Shown one piece after another: positions 23,596 to 31,943 of a DNA stretch of 64,000 nt (position 1 is its first letter; every line of letters starts with the position of its first letter). Where the stretch lies: the NCBI RefSeq assembly GCF_003627055.1, contig NZ_CP032624.1, forward strand, positions 1,612,001 through 1,676,000. The letters run 5' to 3'. Both the position numbers and the translations under genes were made by a program. The notes under the pieces were generated by a model that had not been told where the DNA came from, made no database searches, and saw only the letters and a program-made list of their open reading frames with translations. The DNA comes from Gryllotalpicola protaetiae (GTDB taxonomy: Bacteria > Actinomycetota > Actinomycetes > Actinomycetales > Microbacteriaceae).

Positions 23596-24597
23596 ATGGA
23601 GACGAAGCTCGCCCGATCCATCGGGCTTCAAGCCCGCGTGCTGCGCGAGCTCGCCGCTTCGTCGTTCGCTGAGCAGGCATCCGTTCTCGCAGATGCGCAG
23701 CGTCTCGTGATGATCGGCACGGGCTCGAGCCTGCACGCCGCCCAGCTGGGCGCATGGCACCTGCGCCGCCGCGGCATCGACGCCGTCGCGATGTCGTCGG
23801 CGTGCCTCGCCCGCTGGGAGCCGCCGACCAGACCGGGCGACGCGATCGTCGTCATCAGCCACACGGGGCAGACGGCTTACAGCGTGCGCGCGCGAGCCGA
23901 CGCGCTGACCGCAGGCACCCCGCTCGTCTCGATCACGGGTGCGGGCGCCGACTGGCCCGAGGCGATCATCGCCGGGCCGGCCGAGGCGAGCGAGACCTAC
24001 ACCGTGAGCTACCTCGCGTCGCTCGCCGTGGTCGCGCGGCTGCGCGACGGGATCGAGGCGGTGCGCGGGGGAGCGAGCATCAGGCCGGCGTCCCTCACCC
24101 TGCTCGACGCCGCGGACCGCGTGCAGTCCGCGATCGATGCGCCCGACGTCGCGCACATCGGCGTGCCCACGCGCGCGGCTGCCCTCGTCGGCTCCGGGCC
24201 GTGGTCGATCACCGCGGCCGAGGGAGCGTTGAAGCTGCGCGAGGCAGCGCGGGTGCTGGCCGAGGCGTACGACGCCGAGACCCTGCTGCACGGCAGCGCG
24301 GCGCCGCTGACGGAGGCCGACACGCTCATCGCCCTGCAGCCGGCCGCCGACCCCGACGGGCTCATCGACGGGCTTGCCGCGGCGGCGCACGCCGAGGGCG
24401 TGCACGTCGTCACGATCGAGGATGAGCGACCGCTCGCCGACCCGTTCTACGCGCAGTTCTCGCTCACCGTGCGGCTGCAGCAGCTCGCAGCGCACTTCGC
24501 CGAGCGCCGCGGGCAGAATCCCGACGACGTCATCGTCGGATGCTGGAACGCGGACTCGCTGTGGAACGCCGGAAAGCCGGCTGTGCACGTCTCGTGA
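23596..24597 (+). CDS. SIS domain protein (glucosamine-6-phosphate deaminase/isomerase-like)
   Basis: 333 residues with two SIS sugar-phosphate domains. The first shows VMIGTGSSLHAAQLGA and ISHTGQTAYSVRAR; the second shows AEGALKLREAARVLAEAYD. There is no glutaminase domain, so it is not full GlmS. The ATG at 23596 is used; the frame stays open to TTG 23560, and GTG 23569 is also possible as no start has a clear ribosome site. It probably isomerises or deaminates an amino-sugar phosphate. Confidence 0.82.
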   Translation: METKLARSIGLQARVLRELAASSFAEQASVLADAQRLVMIGTGSSLHAAQLGAWHLRRRGIDAVAMSSACLARWEPPTRPGDAIVVISHTGQTAYSVRARADALTAGTPLVSITGAGADWPEAIIAGPAEASETYTVSYLASLAVVARLRDGIEAVRGGASIRPASLTLLDAADRVQSAIDAPDVAHIGVPTRAAALVGSGPWSITAAEGALKLREAARVLAEAYDAETLLHGSAAPLTEADTLIALQPAADPDGLIDGLAAAAHAEGVHVVTIEDERPLADPFYAQFSLTVRLQQLAAHFAERRGQNPDDVIVGCWNADSLWNAGKPAVHVS

Positions 24598-24669
24598 GGC
24601 ATCCGTCTTCACTGCCCGCTCCTTGATTTCCTTAACGGATTCTTCGACCAGCCCTGGTTTCGTTACGGC

Positions 24670-26211
24670 ATGAGCATCGCGCTGGGGTCGGGACGCGTCA
24701 CACGCGCGCAGGAATTCCGGCTGCGCGCGTGGTTGCGCACGCCGGCGGTCGCGGTGCCCGGCGTCTCCGGGCTGGTCGCGGTGCTGGTCACTGCCGTGGG
24801 GTCGTGGATTCCGTCGCTGTGGGGCGACGAGGCCGCGTCTGCGCTGTCGGCGCAGCGGCCGCTGCCGTCGTTCCTTCACGAGGTGACCCATGTCGATGCC
24901 GTGCACGCGATGTACTACGCGGGGCTGCACGTGTGGGTCGCGCTGTTCGGGGCGAGCGCGTTCTCGCTGAGGTTCCCTTCCGCTCTTGCCACTGGAGTCA
25001 CGGTCGCCGGGGTCATCGTGCTCGTGCGTCTGTTCTCGCGCTCGTGGCGGCTGCCCCTGCTCGCTGGGGCGTTCGCGGTCGCGCTGCCGCGGCTGAACTT
25101 CGCAGGCGTCGAGGCGCGCGGCTACGCGTGGACGGCCGCCTTCGCCACCTGGATCGTCATCGTCGCCGTTCTTGCGCTGCGGGAACGAGTACCGGCGCGG
25201 GTCGGGTGGGCGTGGTTCGCGGTGCTTTGCGGGACGGGCACGGCGCTGAACCTGTTCGTCGGCAGTCTGATCGTGGTGGTCGGATGCCTTGCGGCGATCT
25301 CCGGGCGGCACCGGTCGTCGCAGCTGCGGCGCTGGGGTCTGTCTTCGGCGGTGGCGCTGGTGCTGGCATCCCCCGTCATTCTCTTCGGCGCTCTTGAGCG
25401 CCATCAGGTCGCCTTCCTCGCGCACCGTGCGGTGCCGCCGAGCGCGTGGCTGGCGAACCAGTGGTTCGGCGGCAGCGGATGGTTCGCCGTGCTCGGCTGG
25501 GCGATGTTGCTCGTGGCTGTGCTGCTTTGCGCGGTACGCCGCGACCGCGCGCTCGACCGCGGACTCGGGCTGCTGGCGGTGCTGTGGGCGGGCCTGCCGA
25601 GCGCATTCCTGATCGGGACGATCTCGACGCTCCACAACTACACACCGCGGTATCTGACGTTCACCGGGCCTGCCGTAGCTGTGCTGTTCGCGCTGGTCGT
25701 CGACGCCGTGTTCCGGTCGTGGAAACCCGCCGGAGTCGCCGCCCTCGTGCTCGTGCTCGGCGCTTCTGTGCCCGTGTTCGTCGCGCAGCGCGGGCCGTTC
25801 GCCCAGAACGGCAGCGACTGGGCGCAGGTGGGCGCGGTCATCGCCGCGAACGCTCGGCCGGGCGACCAGGCGGCGTTCGACGACGTCGTACGGTCGAGCC
25901 GGCGTCCGGAGAATGCGTGGCGGCTGTACCCCGCGGACTTCCGGAACGTGTCTGTGCCGCAGCTGGTCACGCCGTATACGCAGCGCGACGGGTGGGCCGA
26001 CAAGCTGATGACGATCGAGGATGCCGCGGCGCAGCACCGCTTCACGGCCGGAACGGTCTTCGCCGTCGAGGCGGACTTCCCGCACGAGGGGGTTCTGGAT
26101 GTCGGCGGGGTGCCTTCGCTCGAGTCATCCGGCTATCGCGTTGTGCGGCACTGGCGGCTGCACTCCGATCTCGTGTTCGAGCTCGACCGCGACGGGGTCG
26201 ATCGGTCCTAG
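24670..26211 (+). CDS. GT-C membrane glycosyltransferase (mannosyltransferase-like)
   Basis: 513 residues, about 11 helices. The first extracytoplasmic loop holds the WGDEAASAL acidic motif of GT39/GT-C enzymes, which use polyprenyl-phosphate sugars. The C-terminal 130 residues (from NGSDWAQVGAVI) are a soluble extracytoplasmic domain. It likely decorates a cell-wall glycan or protein outside the membrane. Its TAG stop shares CTAG with the convergent YciI-like gene. Confidence 0.82.
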   Translation: MSIALGSGRVTRAQEFRLRAWLRTPAVAVPGVSGLVAVLVTAVGSWIPSLWGDEAASALSAQRPLPSFLHEVTHVDAVHAMYYAGLHVWVALFGASAFSLRFPSALATGVTVAGVIVLVRLFSRSWRLPLLAGAFAVALPRLNFAGVEARGYAWTAAFATWIVIVAVLALRERVPARVGWAWFAVLCGTGTALNLFVGSLIVVVGCLAAISGRHRSSQLRRWGLSSAVALVLASPVILFGALERHQVAFLAHRAVPPSAWLANQWFGGSGWFAVLGWAMLLVAVLLCAVRRDRALDRGLGLLAVLWAGLPSAFLIGTISTLHNYTPRYLTFTGPAVAVLFALVVDAVFRSWKPAGVAALVLVLGASVPVFVAQRGPFAQNGSDWAQVGAVIAANARPGDQAAFDDVVRSSRRPENAWRLYPADFRNVSVPQLVTPYTQRDGWADKLMTIEDAAAQHRFTAGTVFAVEADFPHEGVLDVGGVPSLESSGYRVVRHWRLHSDLVFELDRDGVDRS

Positions 26212-26585
26212 GGTACGCTGGGCGGTGCCGGCGGGGCGCCTATGCGGCTGTTGGGCTTCAGCCCGTCGCCGGGGAATCCGCGCGCCTCGTGCACCTCGAA
26301 GGTGAAGAGACCGGCCTGCACGCCGGGGTCTTCGTTCATGATGTCCCTCGCCTCATCGGGTGTGGTGTTGAAGATGCCGATACCGGCGAGGTCGCTGTCG
26401 TCCCTCACGGGAAGGACGACGTTGAGCAGCCCCTGCTCGCGGAGGTCGAAGTTGCGGCGGCCGTGCTCCCAGACGATGGGCCGAGGGTCGGTGGTCGTCG
26501 ACTCGGGGTTCTTGCGCAGGATCACGACCGCATAGGCACGCGCGAGCTTCAGGTTGTCGAGCATCTGCTCGTCACTGGTGGTCAC
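26208..26585 (-). CDS. YciI-like (YCII-related) protein
   Basis: 125 residues: RAYAVVILRKNPE, then a WEHGRRNFDLREQGLLNVVLP stretch and a conserved Asp-containing turn, as in YCII proteins with a His/Asp site. The C-terminal 20 residues are Pro/Ala-rich. GTG 26585 start, with ATG 26564 the alternative. Function unknown; some relatives are dehalogenase-like or hydrolases. Confidence 0.78.
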   Translation of the reverse strand: MTTSDEQMLDNLKLARAYAVVILRKNPESTTTDPRPIVWEHGRRNFDLREQGLLNVVLPVRDDSDLAGIGIFNTTPDEARDIMNEDPGVQAGLFTFEVHEARGFPGDGLKPNSRIGAPPAPPSVP

Positions 26586-26653
26586 GTGATGATCATGGGG
26601 CGGATCTTCCCCAGCGCAAGGGGATCTTCGGGGAGTTGTACACAGATTCGGAT

Positions 26654-26667
26654 ATTCAGCGTTGAAT
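26654..26667. promoter_or_regulatory. Dyad upstream of HNH nuclease gene
   Basis: Perfect arms ATTCA and TGAAT around GCGT, 28 bases before the ATG. Such a dyad often precedes DUF222 genes in this family of bacteria; here it does not match the actinobacterial LexA box. Confidence 0.4.
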
Positions 26668-26694
26668 GTCGGTGGTGGGTTCTAGCCTGGCGGC

Positions 26695-28239
26695 ATGTCT
26701 TCGGTGCTCGACTCGCTGCGTTCCCTGGCCACGGTAGTGACCTCGGCGCTGCCGTGCGCCGCCGACCTCGGCTCCCTGTCTGCACCTGAGGAAGCGGAGG
26801 CGGCACGGGTGCTCGGCGGCATCCGCTCCGCGGTGGGCTCCTCCATTGCACTGCTGGCCGCCGACATCGACCGCAAATCCGCCCGCGAGCTCGGCACCGA
26901 CGGACTCGCGCAGAAGAACGGGTTCACAGACGGCGCCGGGTTCCTGCAAGACCTCGTGGGCATCGAGCGGGGCGAAGCCGCCCGGCTGATCCGCGTCGGC
27001 GGCATGCTCGAGACCGCGGCAGAGGCCGAACCCGACGCCTCGCTCGGCGCCGATGATGCTCCCGATGCGCCGCCCGAGCCGCCTCAGACAATCGAATACC
27101 TCGCGGCTGTGGCAGGGGCATGGGACGCGCCGATCGCGGTCGCGCTCAAACATGGGTGGCTGACCGCATCCCAGGCCGACGGCCTGCGGCAGGGACTCCG
27201 CGTCCCACGGCCCGGGTTCGAGCCCGCCTGGCGCGGCGCGACCCTCGACCTCATCCGGGACTGCTGGACCGGCAGATGGTCGCCAGAAGGCCTCGCCCGC
27301 GCCGCCAAACGCATGAGGGCATCCCTGGACACGCACACGGCTGCGCAGGAAGCCCAACAGCGCTACGCGCAGCGTTCCTTCCGGCGCTTCATCCGCCACT
27401 CCGGGATGGTCCACTACGACATCGACCTCGACCCGGAATCCGACGCCCGCTTCTACGGCCCGGTCAAACAGCTCCTCTCCCCACGCTTCGGCGGACCCCG
27501 GTTCACCGCCGAAGACGACATCGCCGCCGCCAAGACGCTGGAAGACGATCCCCGGTCGAACGAGCAGCTCGCCGCCGACACCGTCATCGACCTCATTCAG
27601 AGAGCCGTCACGACCGACACCGGCGACCTGTTCAAGACGCATGAGCCCCACGTCACCATCGCCGTCACCACCACCGAGCTGCGCAAAGCCCGCGCCGCAC
27701 AGGACGTGCTGTCCAAACACCACGCCGGCGACCACACCAGCTGCCCTGGCCCCGCCTTCGGCCTCACCTGCGACGGACCCGACCAGGGCATCGCCTTCCT
27801 CGACGGACGCGACGAAGCCATCACCGCCACCGACGCGCTCCGCATGATCTGCGACCGCGGCTACACACCCCTCTTCTTCGACGAAACCGGGCAGACCATC
27901 GACCTCGGCAAAGACCAGCGCTACTTCACCCGCACCCAACGCCGCGCCATCACCAAACGCGACGGCGGATGCATGTACCCCGGCTGCGACCGGCCCCCAG
28001 AAGACAGCGAATACCACCACATCAACCCCTGGGCCCTGCACCCCTCCCATCGGAAATCAGAAGTCCGCGACGGCATCCTGCTGTGCAGACGCCACCACAA
28101 ACTCATCCACGACTTCGTCGCTCACGTCGAAAGACAACGCGGCGACTACTGGCTCCACTGGCCAGGCAAACCACCCCAACAACTCCACACCAAATCCGGG
28201 GTACAAGCCCTCATACGTGCCGAAAGAGCACGCACATGA
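26695..28239 (+). CDS. DUF222 (13E12 repeat) HNH endonuclease
   Basis: 514 residues. An N-terminal DUF222 helical region (about 30-320) precedes an HNH nuclease domain near 420-500 with CMYPGC, the His pair in EYHHINPW, and LLCRRHHKLIHD. The four Cys (CxxxxC and the CRRH region) bind structural zinc. Such genes are multicopy in actinobacteria and many are thought to be intron- or phage-derived; their targets are unknown. Monocistronic. Confidence 0.92.
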   Translation: MSSVLDSLRSLATVVTSALPCAADLGSLSAPEEAEAARVLGGIRSAVGSSIALLAADIDRKSARELGTDGLAQKNGFTDGAGFLQDLVGIERGEAARLIRVGGMLETAAEAEPDASLGADDAPDAPPEPPQTIEYLAAVAGAWDAPIAVALKHGWLTASQADGLRQGLRVPRPGFEPAWRGATLDLIRDCWTGRWSPEGLARAAKRMRASLDTHTAAQEAQQRYAQRSFRRFIRHSGMVHYDIDLDPESDARFYGPVKQLLSPRFGGPRFTAEDDIAAAKTLEDDPRSNEQLAADTVIDLIQRAVTTDTGDLFKTHEPHVTIAVTTTELRKARAAQDVLSKHHAGDHTSCPGPAFGLTCDGPDQGIAFLDGRDEAITATDALRMICDRGYTPLFFDETGQTIDLGKDQRYFTRTQRRAITKRDGGCMYPGCDRPPEDSEYHHINPWALHPSHRKSEVRDGILLCRRHHKLIHDFVAHVERQRGDYWLHWPGKPPQQLHTKSGVQALIRAERART

Positions 28240-28277
28240 TCAAGCGCCGCCAGTCGACCCTTGAGCCAGCGACCGCT

Positions 28278-29693
28278 CTACGCATCGCCGTGCGGCGGCG
28301 TCGCTCGGGACATCCGCGCACTGGAATCCTCGCCGGCCTCGACTCCGGCCTCAGTCTCGACCGGCGCCGCCCCGATCGCTCGATTCGTCGGCGCGCCGAC
28401 GGCGGCATCATGCGAGGGCGCGATGATGGCGGCCGCATCCTTGCTCGACTCGGTCGCTCGCGCGGGTGGCGATTCTGTCGCGGCCGTGACCACACCCGAG
28501 CGCAGCCGGCCGGCGGTCTTCGGGATCCAGGCCCAGAGCGCCGCCGCTGCGGCGAAGCCGACGACCGCGCTCACCTCGATGCCGATGGCAAGACCCGCCA
28601 GCGCCGTGATCGCCGACAGGATGACGGGGCCCAGGCCGCCGCCGGCGTCTGCCAGCTCGCGCCAGACGCCGAGGAACGTCGGCCGGCCGATCGCGGGGGA
28701 CGTGTCGGCGCCGAGCGTCATCACGATGCCCGAGCCGATCCCGTTCCCGAAGCCCATGATCATGGCCACCAGCGCGAGGGTGGTGGCGCCATGGGTGAGC
28801 GGCATGAGTGCGAACGAGATGCCGAGCACGATGGTCGACGGCACGGCGACCCAGCGGCGGCCGTAGCGGTCCATCACCTTGCCGGCCGGGTAGAAGGTCA
28901 GCGCGTCGATCGCGCCGGCCACGCCGTAGATGATCGACGACGTCGAAGGGGCGAGCCCGAGATGCGCGGCCCACAGCGGGATGACGATCTGCCTGGTCTG
29001 CCTGATCGCCGACAAGAGCAGCACCCCCATGCCGAGCGTCAGGAACAGGCGTCGGTACTGCTTCACGATGCCGACGGTGGTGACGGATGCCGCGGCCGCT
29101 CGCCGCGACTCGCTGAGCTCCAGCTCGGGAACGCGATAGACGATCACGGCCGCTGCCACGATCGCGACCAGGGCGACGAAGTACGCGCCGTCGAGACCCC
29201 AGAAGTGCATGGCAGCCGCGCCGATGAACGGCCCGACGAAGACGCCGATGCGCATCGTGCCGCCGAGCGTCGAGAGGGCGCGGGCGCGCATGTGCGGCGG
29301 CACCATCTCGGTCAGGTACGACTGCCGCGCGAGGTTGTAGACCGAGCTCGCCGCTCCGATCAGCAGCACGCCGAACGAGTACGCGAGCAGCGAGAGCTCA
29401 TGGTCGCTGAGATCGACGAGACAGAACGCGAGCCCGATGATCGTGATGCCCGAGGCGACGAGCATCGCGCGGCGTTCGCCGATGCGAGTGGCGAGGATGC
29501 CCGACGGGATGTTCGTCGCGATCGAGCCGATTCCGATCAGAGCAGCGACCAGTGCCGCGATCGAGGTGGTCGCCCCGCGGTCGATCGCACTCAGCGCGAT
29601 GACGGGGAAGATCGCGCCCTCGGCGAGGCCGAACAGTGTCGCCGGACCGTACGCCGCGACCGCGACGGAGCGGAGGCGGAATTCTTCGGACAC
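28278..29693 (-). CDS. MFS transporter
   Basis: 471 residues with 12 helices and a long Ala/Ser/Thr-rich cytoplasmic tail from about residue 400. Motif A-like loops are GILATRIGERRAM and GKVMDRYGRRWVAV. GTG at 29693 gives MSEEFRLRSVAVAAYGPATL, with AGGT 9 bases upstream. It is the last gene of a minus-strand run after the epimerase. Substrate unknown. Confidence 0.86.
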   Translation of the reverse strand: MSEEFRLRSVAVAAYGPATLFGLAEGAIFPVIALSAIDRGATTSIAALVAALIGIGSIATNIPSGILATRIGERRAMLVASGITIIGLAFCLVDLSDHELSLLAYSFGVLLIGAASSVYNLARQSYLTEMVPPHMRARALSTLGGTMRIGVFVGPFIGAAAMHFWGLDGAYFVALVAIVAAAVIVYRVPELELSESRRAAAASVTTVGIVKQYRRLFLTLGMGVLLLSAIRQTRQIVIPLWAAHLGLAPSTSSIIYGVAGAIDALTFYPAGKVMDRYGRRWVAVPSTIVLGISFALMPLTHGATTLALVAMIMGFGNGIGSGIVMTLGADTSPAIGRPTFLGVWRELADAGGGLGPVILSAITALAGLAIGIEVSAVVGFAAAAALWAWIPKTAGRLRSGVVTAATESPPARATESSKDAAAIIAPSHDAAVGAPTNRAIGAAPVETEAGVEAGEDSSARMSRATPPHGDA

Positions 29694-29769
29694 GGCAGTA
29701 CCTATTGTCGCGCCGGTCCCCGCCCGGCGCGAGTCGTGCCGCGAAACGGCGAACAAGTCGCCGCTTCGC

Positions 29770-30753
29770 TCATGGCTGGCCCTCGCGCGCCGCGACGAGT
29801 GCGGCGCCCATGTCCCTGATGGTCTCGTCGAGCGGGCGCGGGCGCCAGCCGAGCAGTTCGCCGGCGTGCGCGGAACTCCCGCGCTTCTCGACGCCGATCT
29901 CGTTCGCGAGCGAGCGCGCCATGGGGGCGAACGGCGCGGCCGCGCGCACGACCCAGTCGGGCAGCAGCAGGGGCCGCTTGCCGAGAACGCCCGCGACATG
30001 CTTCATGCCCGTGAAGCCCGACACGGCGAGGAAGCGCTCGCCCGCGGCATCCGCACTCGTCATCGCCGCCAGCTCGAGAGCCGCCACGTCGCGCACATCG
30101 ACGACGCCGAACTTCATGTCGGGCACGATCGGCGAGCGCTGCACGGTGCGCAGGATGAAGACGGAGGTGCCATCAGCCGCCCCAAGGGGCGGTCCGAAGA
30201 TTCCGACCGGGTTGACGGAGACCACCTCGAGCTCCGGGTGCTCGGCCGCGAACTCCCAGGCTGCTCGCTCGGCGAGCGTCTTGGACTTCTGGTACGCGGT
30301 CACGCCGGGGGCGGCGACGTCGGTCCAGTCCTCCTCGGTGTACGGCTCGGGGTGGTCGCCGTGGCCGTACCCGATGGCCGCGAACGACGACGTGATGACG
30401 ACCCGCTTGACACCCGCGGCGAGCGCGGCGCGCAGCACGCGGAGGGTGCCTTCGCGGGCCGGCGCGATGAGCTCGTTCTCGTCCCGCGGCTGCCCGGCGG
30501 GGTACGGGCTCGCCACATGAAGCACGTAGTCGACGCCCGCGACCGCCTCGCCCCAGCCGTCGTCGGACTGCAGGTCGGCGAGGGCGAACTCGAGCGGTGT
30601 ATCCGACCGGGCACCGACAGCGGCGCGCAGGCCGTCCGCCCGAGCGAGGGAGCGCACAGTGGTTCGCACGCGGTAGCCCGCATCGAGGGCGGCCTTGACG
30701 ACGTGCGCGCCGAGGTACCCCGTGCCGCCCGTCACCAGGACGAGGTCGCTCAT
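29770..30753 (-). CDS. NAD(P)-dependent epimerase/aldehyde reductase (extended SDR)
   Basis: 327 residues. Rossmann motif GGTGYLG; the catalytic triad includes YQKSK; and VNPVGIFGPPLG with the LRTVQRSP segment resembles dihydroflavonol-4-reductase/SDR108 aldehyde reductases. It probably reduces an aldehyde or ketone. Upstream of the MFS gene by 76 bases and downstream of deoC by 75, possibly one transcript. Confidence 0.9.
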   Translation of the reverse strand: MSDLVLVTGGTGYLGAHVVKAALDAGYRVRTTVRSLARADGLRAAVGARSDTPLEFALADLQSDDGWGEAVAGVDYVLHVASPYPAGQPRDENELIAPAREGTLRVLRAALAAGVKRVVITSSFAAIGYGHGDHPEPYTEEDWTDVAAPGVTAYQKSKTLAERAAWEFAAEHPELEVVSVNPVGIFGPPLGAADGTSVFILRTVQRSPIVPDMKFGVVDVRDVAALELAAMTSADAAGERFLAVSGFTGMKHVAGVLGKRPLLLPDWVVRAAAPFAPMARSLANEIGVEKRGSSAHAGELLGWRPRPLDETIRDMGAALVAAREGQP

Positions 30754-30828
30754 GCGATCAAGATACGTCGCGCGGGCTCACCCCGACAACGGCAGTGCGC
30801 CGGACCGGCCGGGTGCACGGGCCTCGGC

Positions 30829-31521
30829 CTAGTAGCCCGACTCGCCCGTCGCCGCCGCGCCGGCGAGCAGCGCCCGCGCGCCCGAGACCCCGAGCCGCGT
30901 GGCCCCGGCGGCGATCATCGCGCGCGCCTGCTCGATCGTGCGCACCCCGCCAGAGGCCTTCACCCCGATCGACGGCCCGACGGTCTCGCGCATCAGTGCG
31001 ACCGCGTGCTCGGTGGCGCCGCCGGTCGGGTGGAACCCGGTCGAGGTCTTCACGAAGTCGGCGCCGGCCGAGACCGCGGCCGTGCAGGCCGCCACGATCT
31101 CGTCGTCAGTGAGCGCCGACGACTCGATGATGACCTTGAGCACCGTGGGCGACGGCGCAGCGGCACGAACGGCGGCGATGTCGGACTCGACATAGGCGAA
31201 GTCGCCCTCCTTCGCGGCGCCGATATCGATGACCATGTCGATCTCGTCCGCACCGTTCCTGACGGCCTCCGCCGCCTCGACCGCCTTGACGGTCGAGCTG
31301 TGCTTTCCGCTCGGGAAGCCGCAGACGACCGCAACCTTGAGGTCGGCCTCGAGCGGCACCGACACGGGCAGCATCGACGGCGAGACGCAGACCGAATAGG
31401 TGCCGAGCTCGATCGCCTCTGCGATCAGCGCGGCGACGTCGGCGTGCGTCGCCTCGGGCTTGAGCAGGGTGAAGTCGATGTAGCGCGCGACCTCCGCCGC
31501 GGTGAGACCTGAGTCAGTCAT
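30829..31521 (-). CDS. deoC: Deoxyribose-phosphate aldolase
   Basis: Class I aldolase of 230 residues that cleaves 2-deoxyribose-5-phosphate to glyceraldehyde-3-phosphate and acetaldehyde. The Schiff-base Lys is in VKTSTGFHP; the second essential Lys is in [11 protein letters not shown]; and the proton-relay Asp is in EIDMVIDIG. The start overlaps the HxlR gene end by 8 bases, so the two are coupled. The neighbouring aldehyde reductase could consume the product, which is inference. Confidence 0.95.
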   Translation of the reverse strand: MTDSGLTAAEVARYIDFTLLKPEATHADVAALIAEAIELGTYSVCVSPSMLPVSVPLEADLKVAVVCGFPSGKHSSTVKAVEAAEAVRNGADEIDMVIDIGAAKEGDFAYVESDIAAVRAAAPSPTVLKVIIESSALTDDEIVAACTAAVSAGADFVKTSTGFHPTGGATEHAVALMRETVGPSIGVKASGGVRTIEQARAMIAAGATRLGVSGARALLAGAAATGESGY

Positions 31522-31879
31522 GTTCCGATTCTGCCCTCTCCCACACCTGGCCGTAACGGACCAGCGGTTGCAGCGCGGTCAACAGGTCGCGCCCCTGCGC
31601 GGTCAGCACGTAGCGCACGGTCACCGGCGTCGTCGGCTCGACGACCCGGTCGATCAGGCCGGCGTGCTCGAGCTCCCTGAGCCTCAGCGCAAGCATCCGA
31701 TCGGAAAGCCCGGAAACCGACCCGAGGATCTCGCTGAACCGCGCCGCCCCGCGCGCGATGCCGAGCATGATCGCGCTGCTCCAGCGGCGGCCGATCAGTT
31801 CGACCGTTCCCGCGGCCCGCCGGCATTCGTCGTCGTCGATCTGCTCCCACCCGGTGCGGAGCTCTTGATTGATGGTCAC
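31514..31879 (-). CDS. HxlR family regulator
   Basis: 121 residues with the HxlR signature: [47 protein letters not shown], then a wing [10 protein letters not shown]. There is a single Cys near residue 19 (DDDECRRA), the position where redox-sensing HxlR proteins have theirs. It probably binds the ACTTAC/GTAAGT dyad that overlaps its own start and controls both the deoC run and the divergent flavoenzyme fusion. Confidence 0.9.
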   Translation of the reverse strand: MTINQELRTGWEQIDDDECRRAAGTVELIGRRWSSAIMLGIARGAARFSEILGSVSGLSDRMLALRLRELEHAGLIDRVVEPTTPVTVRYVLTAQGRDLLTALQPLVRYGQVWERAESEHD

Positions 31880-31894
31880 TTACCAATCGTAAGT
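31878..31894. promoter_or_regulatory. HxlR operator
   Basis: Perfect ACTTAC-N5-GTAAGT, a spacing and core typical of HxlR-family sites. It overlaps the HxlR start codon and lies 49 bases before the flavoenzyme fusion. A third half-site ACTTA follows at 31896. Confidence 0.7.
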
Positions 31895-31943
31895 CACTTA
31901 TGCGTTCATTGCGGCACGCGATGAGAGAACGGATGCTTGGCCC

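Noticed and set aside
21898-26085. A 1395-codon open frame on the minus strand
   Set aside because: It lies antisense to metY, LLM, SIS and GT-C genes, is Arg/Val/Asp-rich and has no family motif; it is a by-product of high third-position GC.
29437-31512. A 691-codon plus-strand frame
   Set aside because: Antisense to MFS, epimerase and deoC genes; low-complexity Arg/Ala/Gly text.
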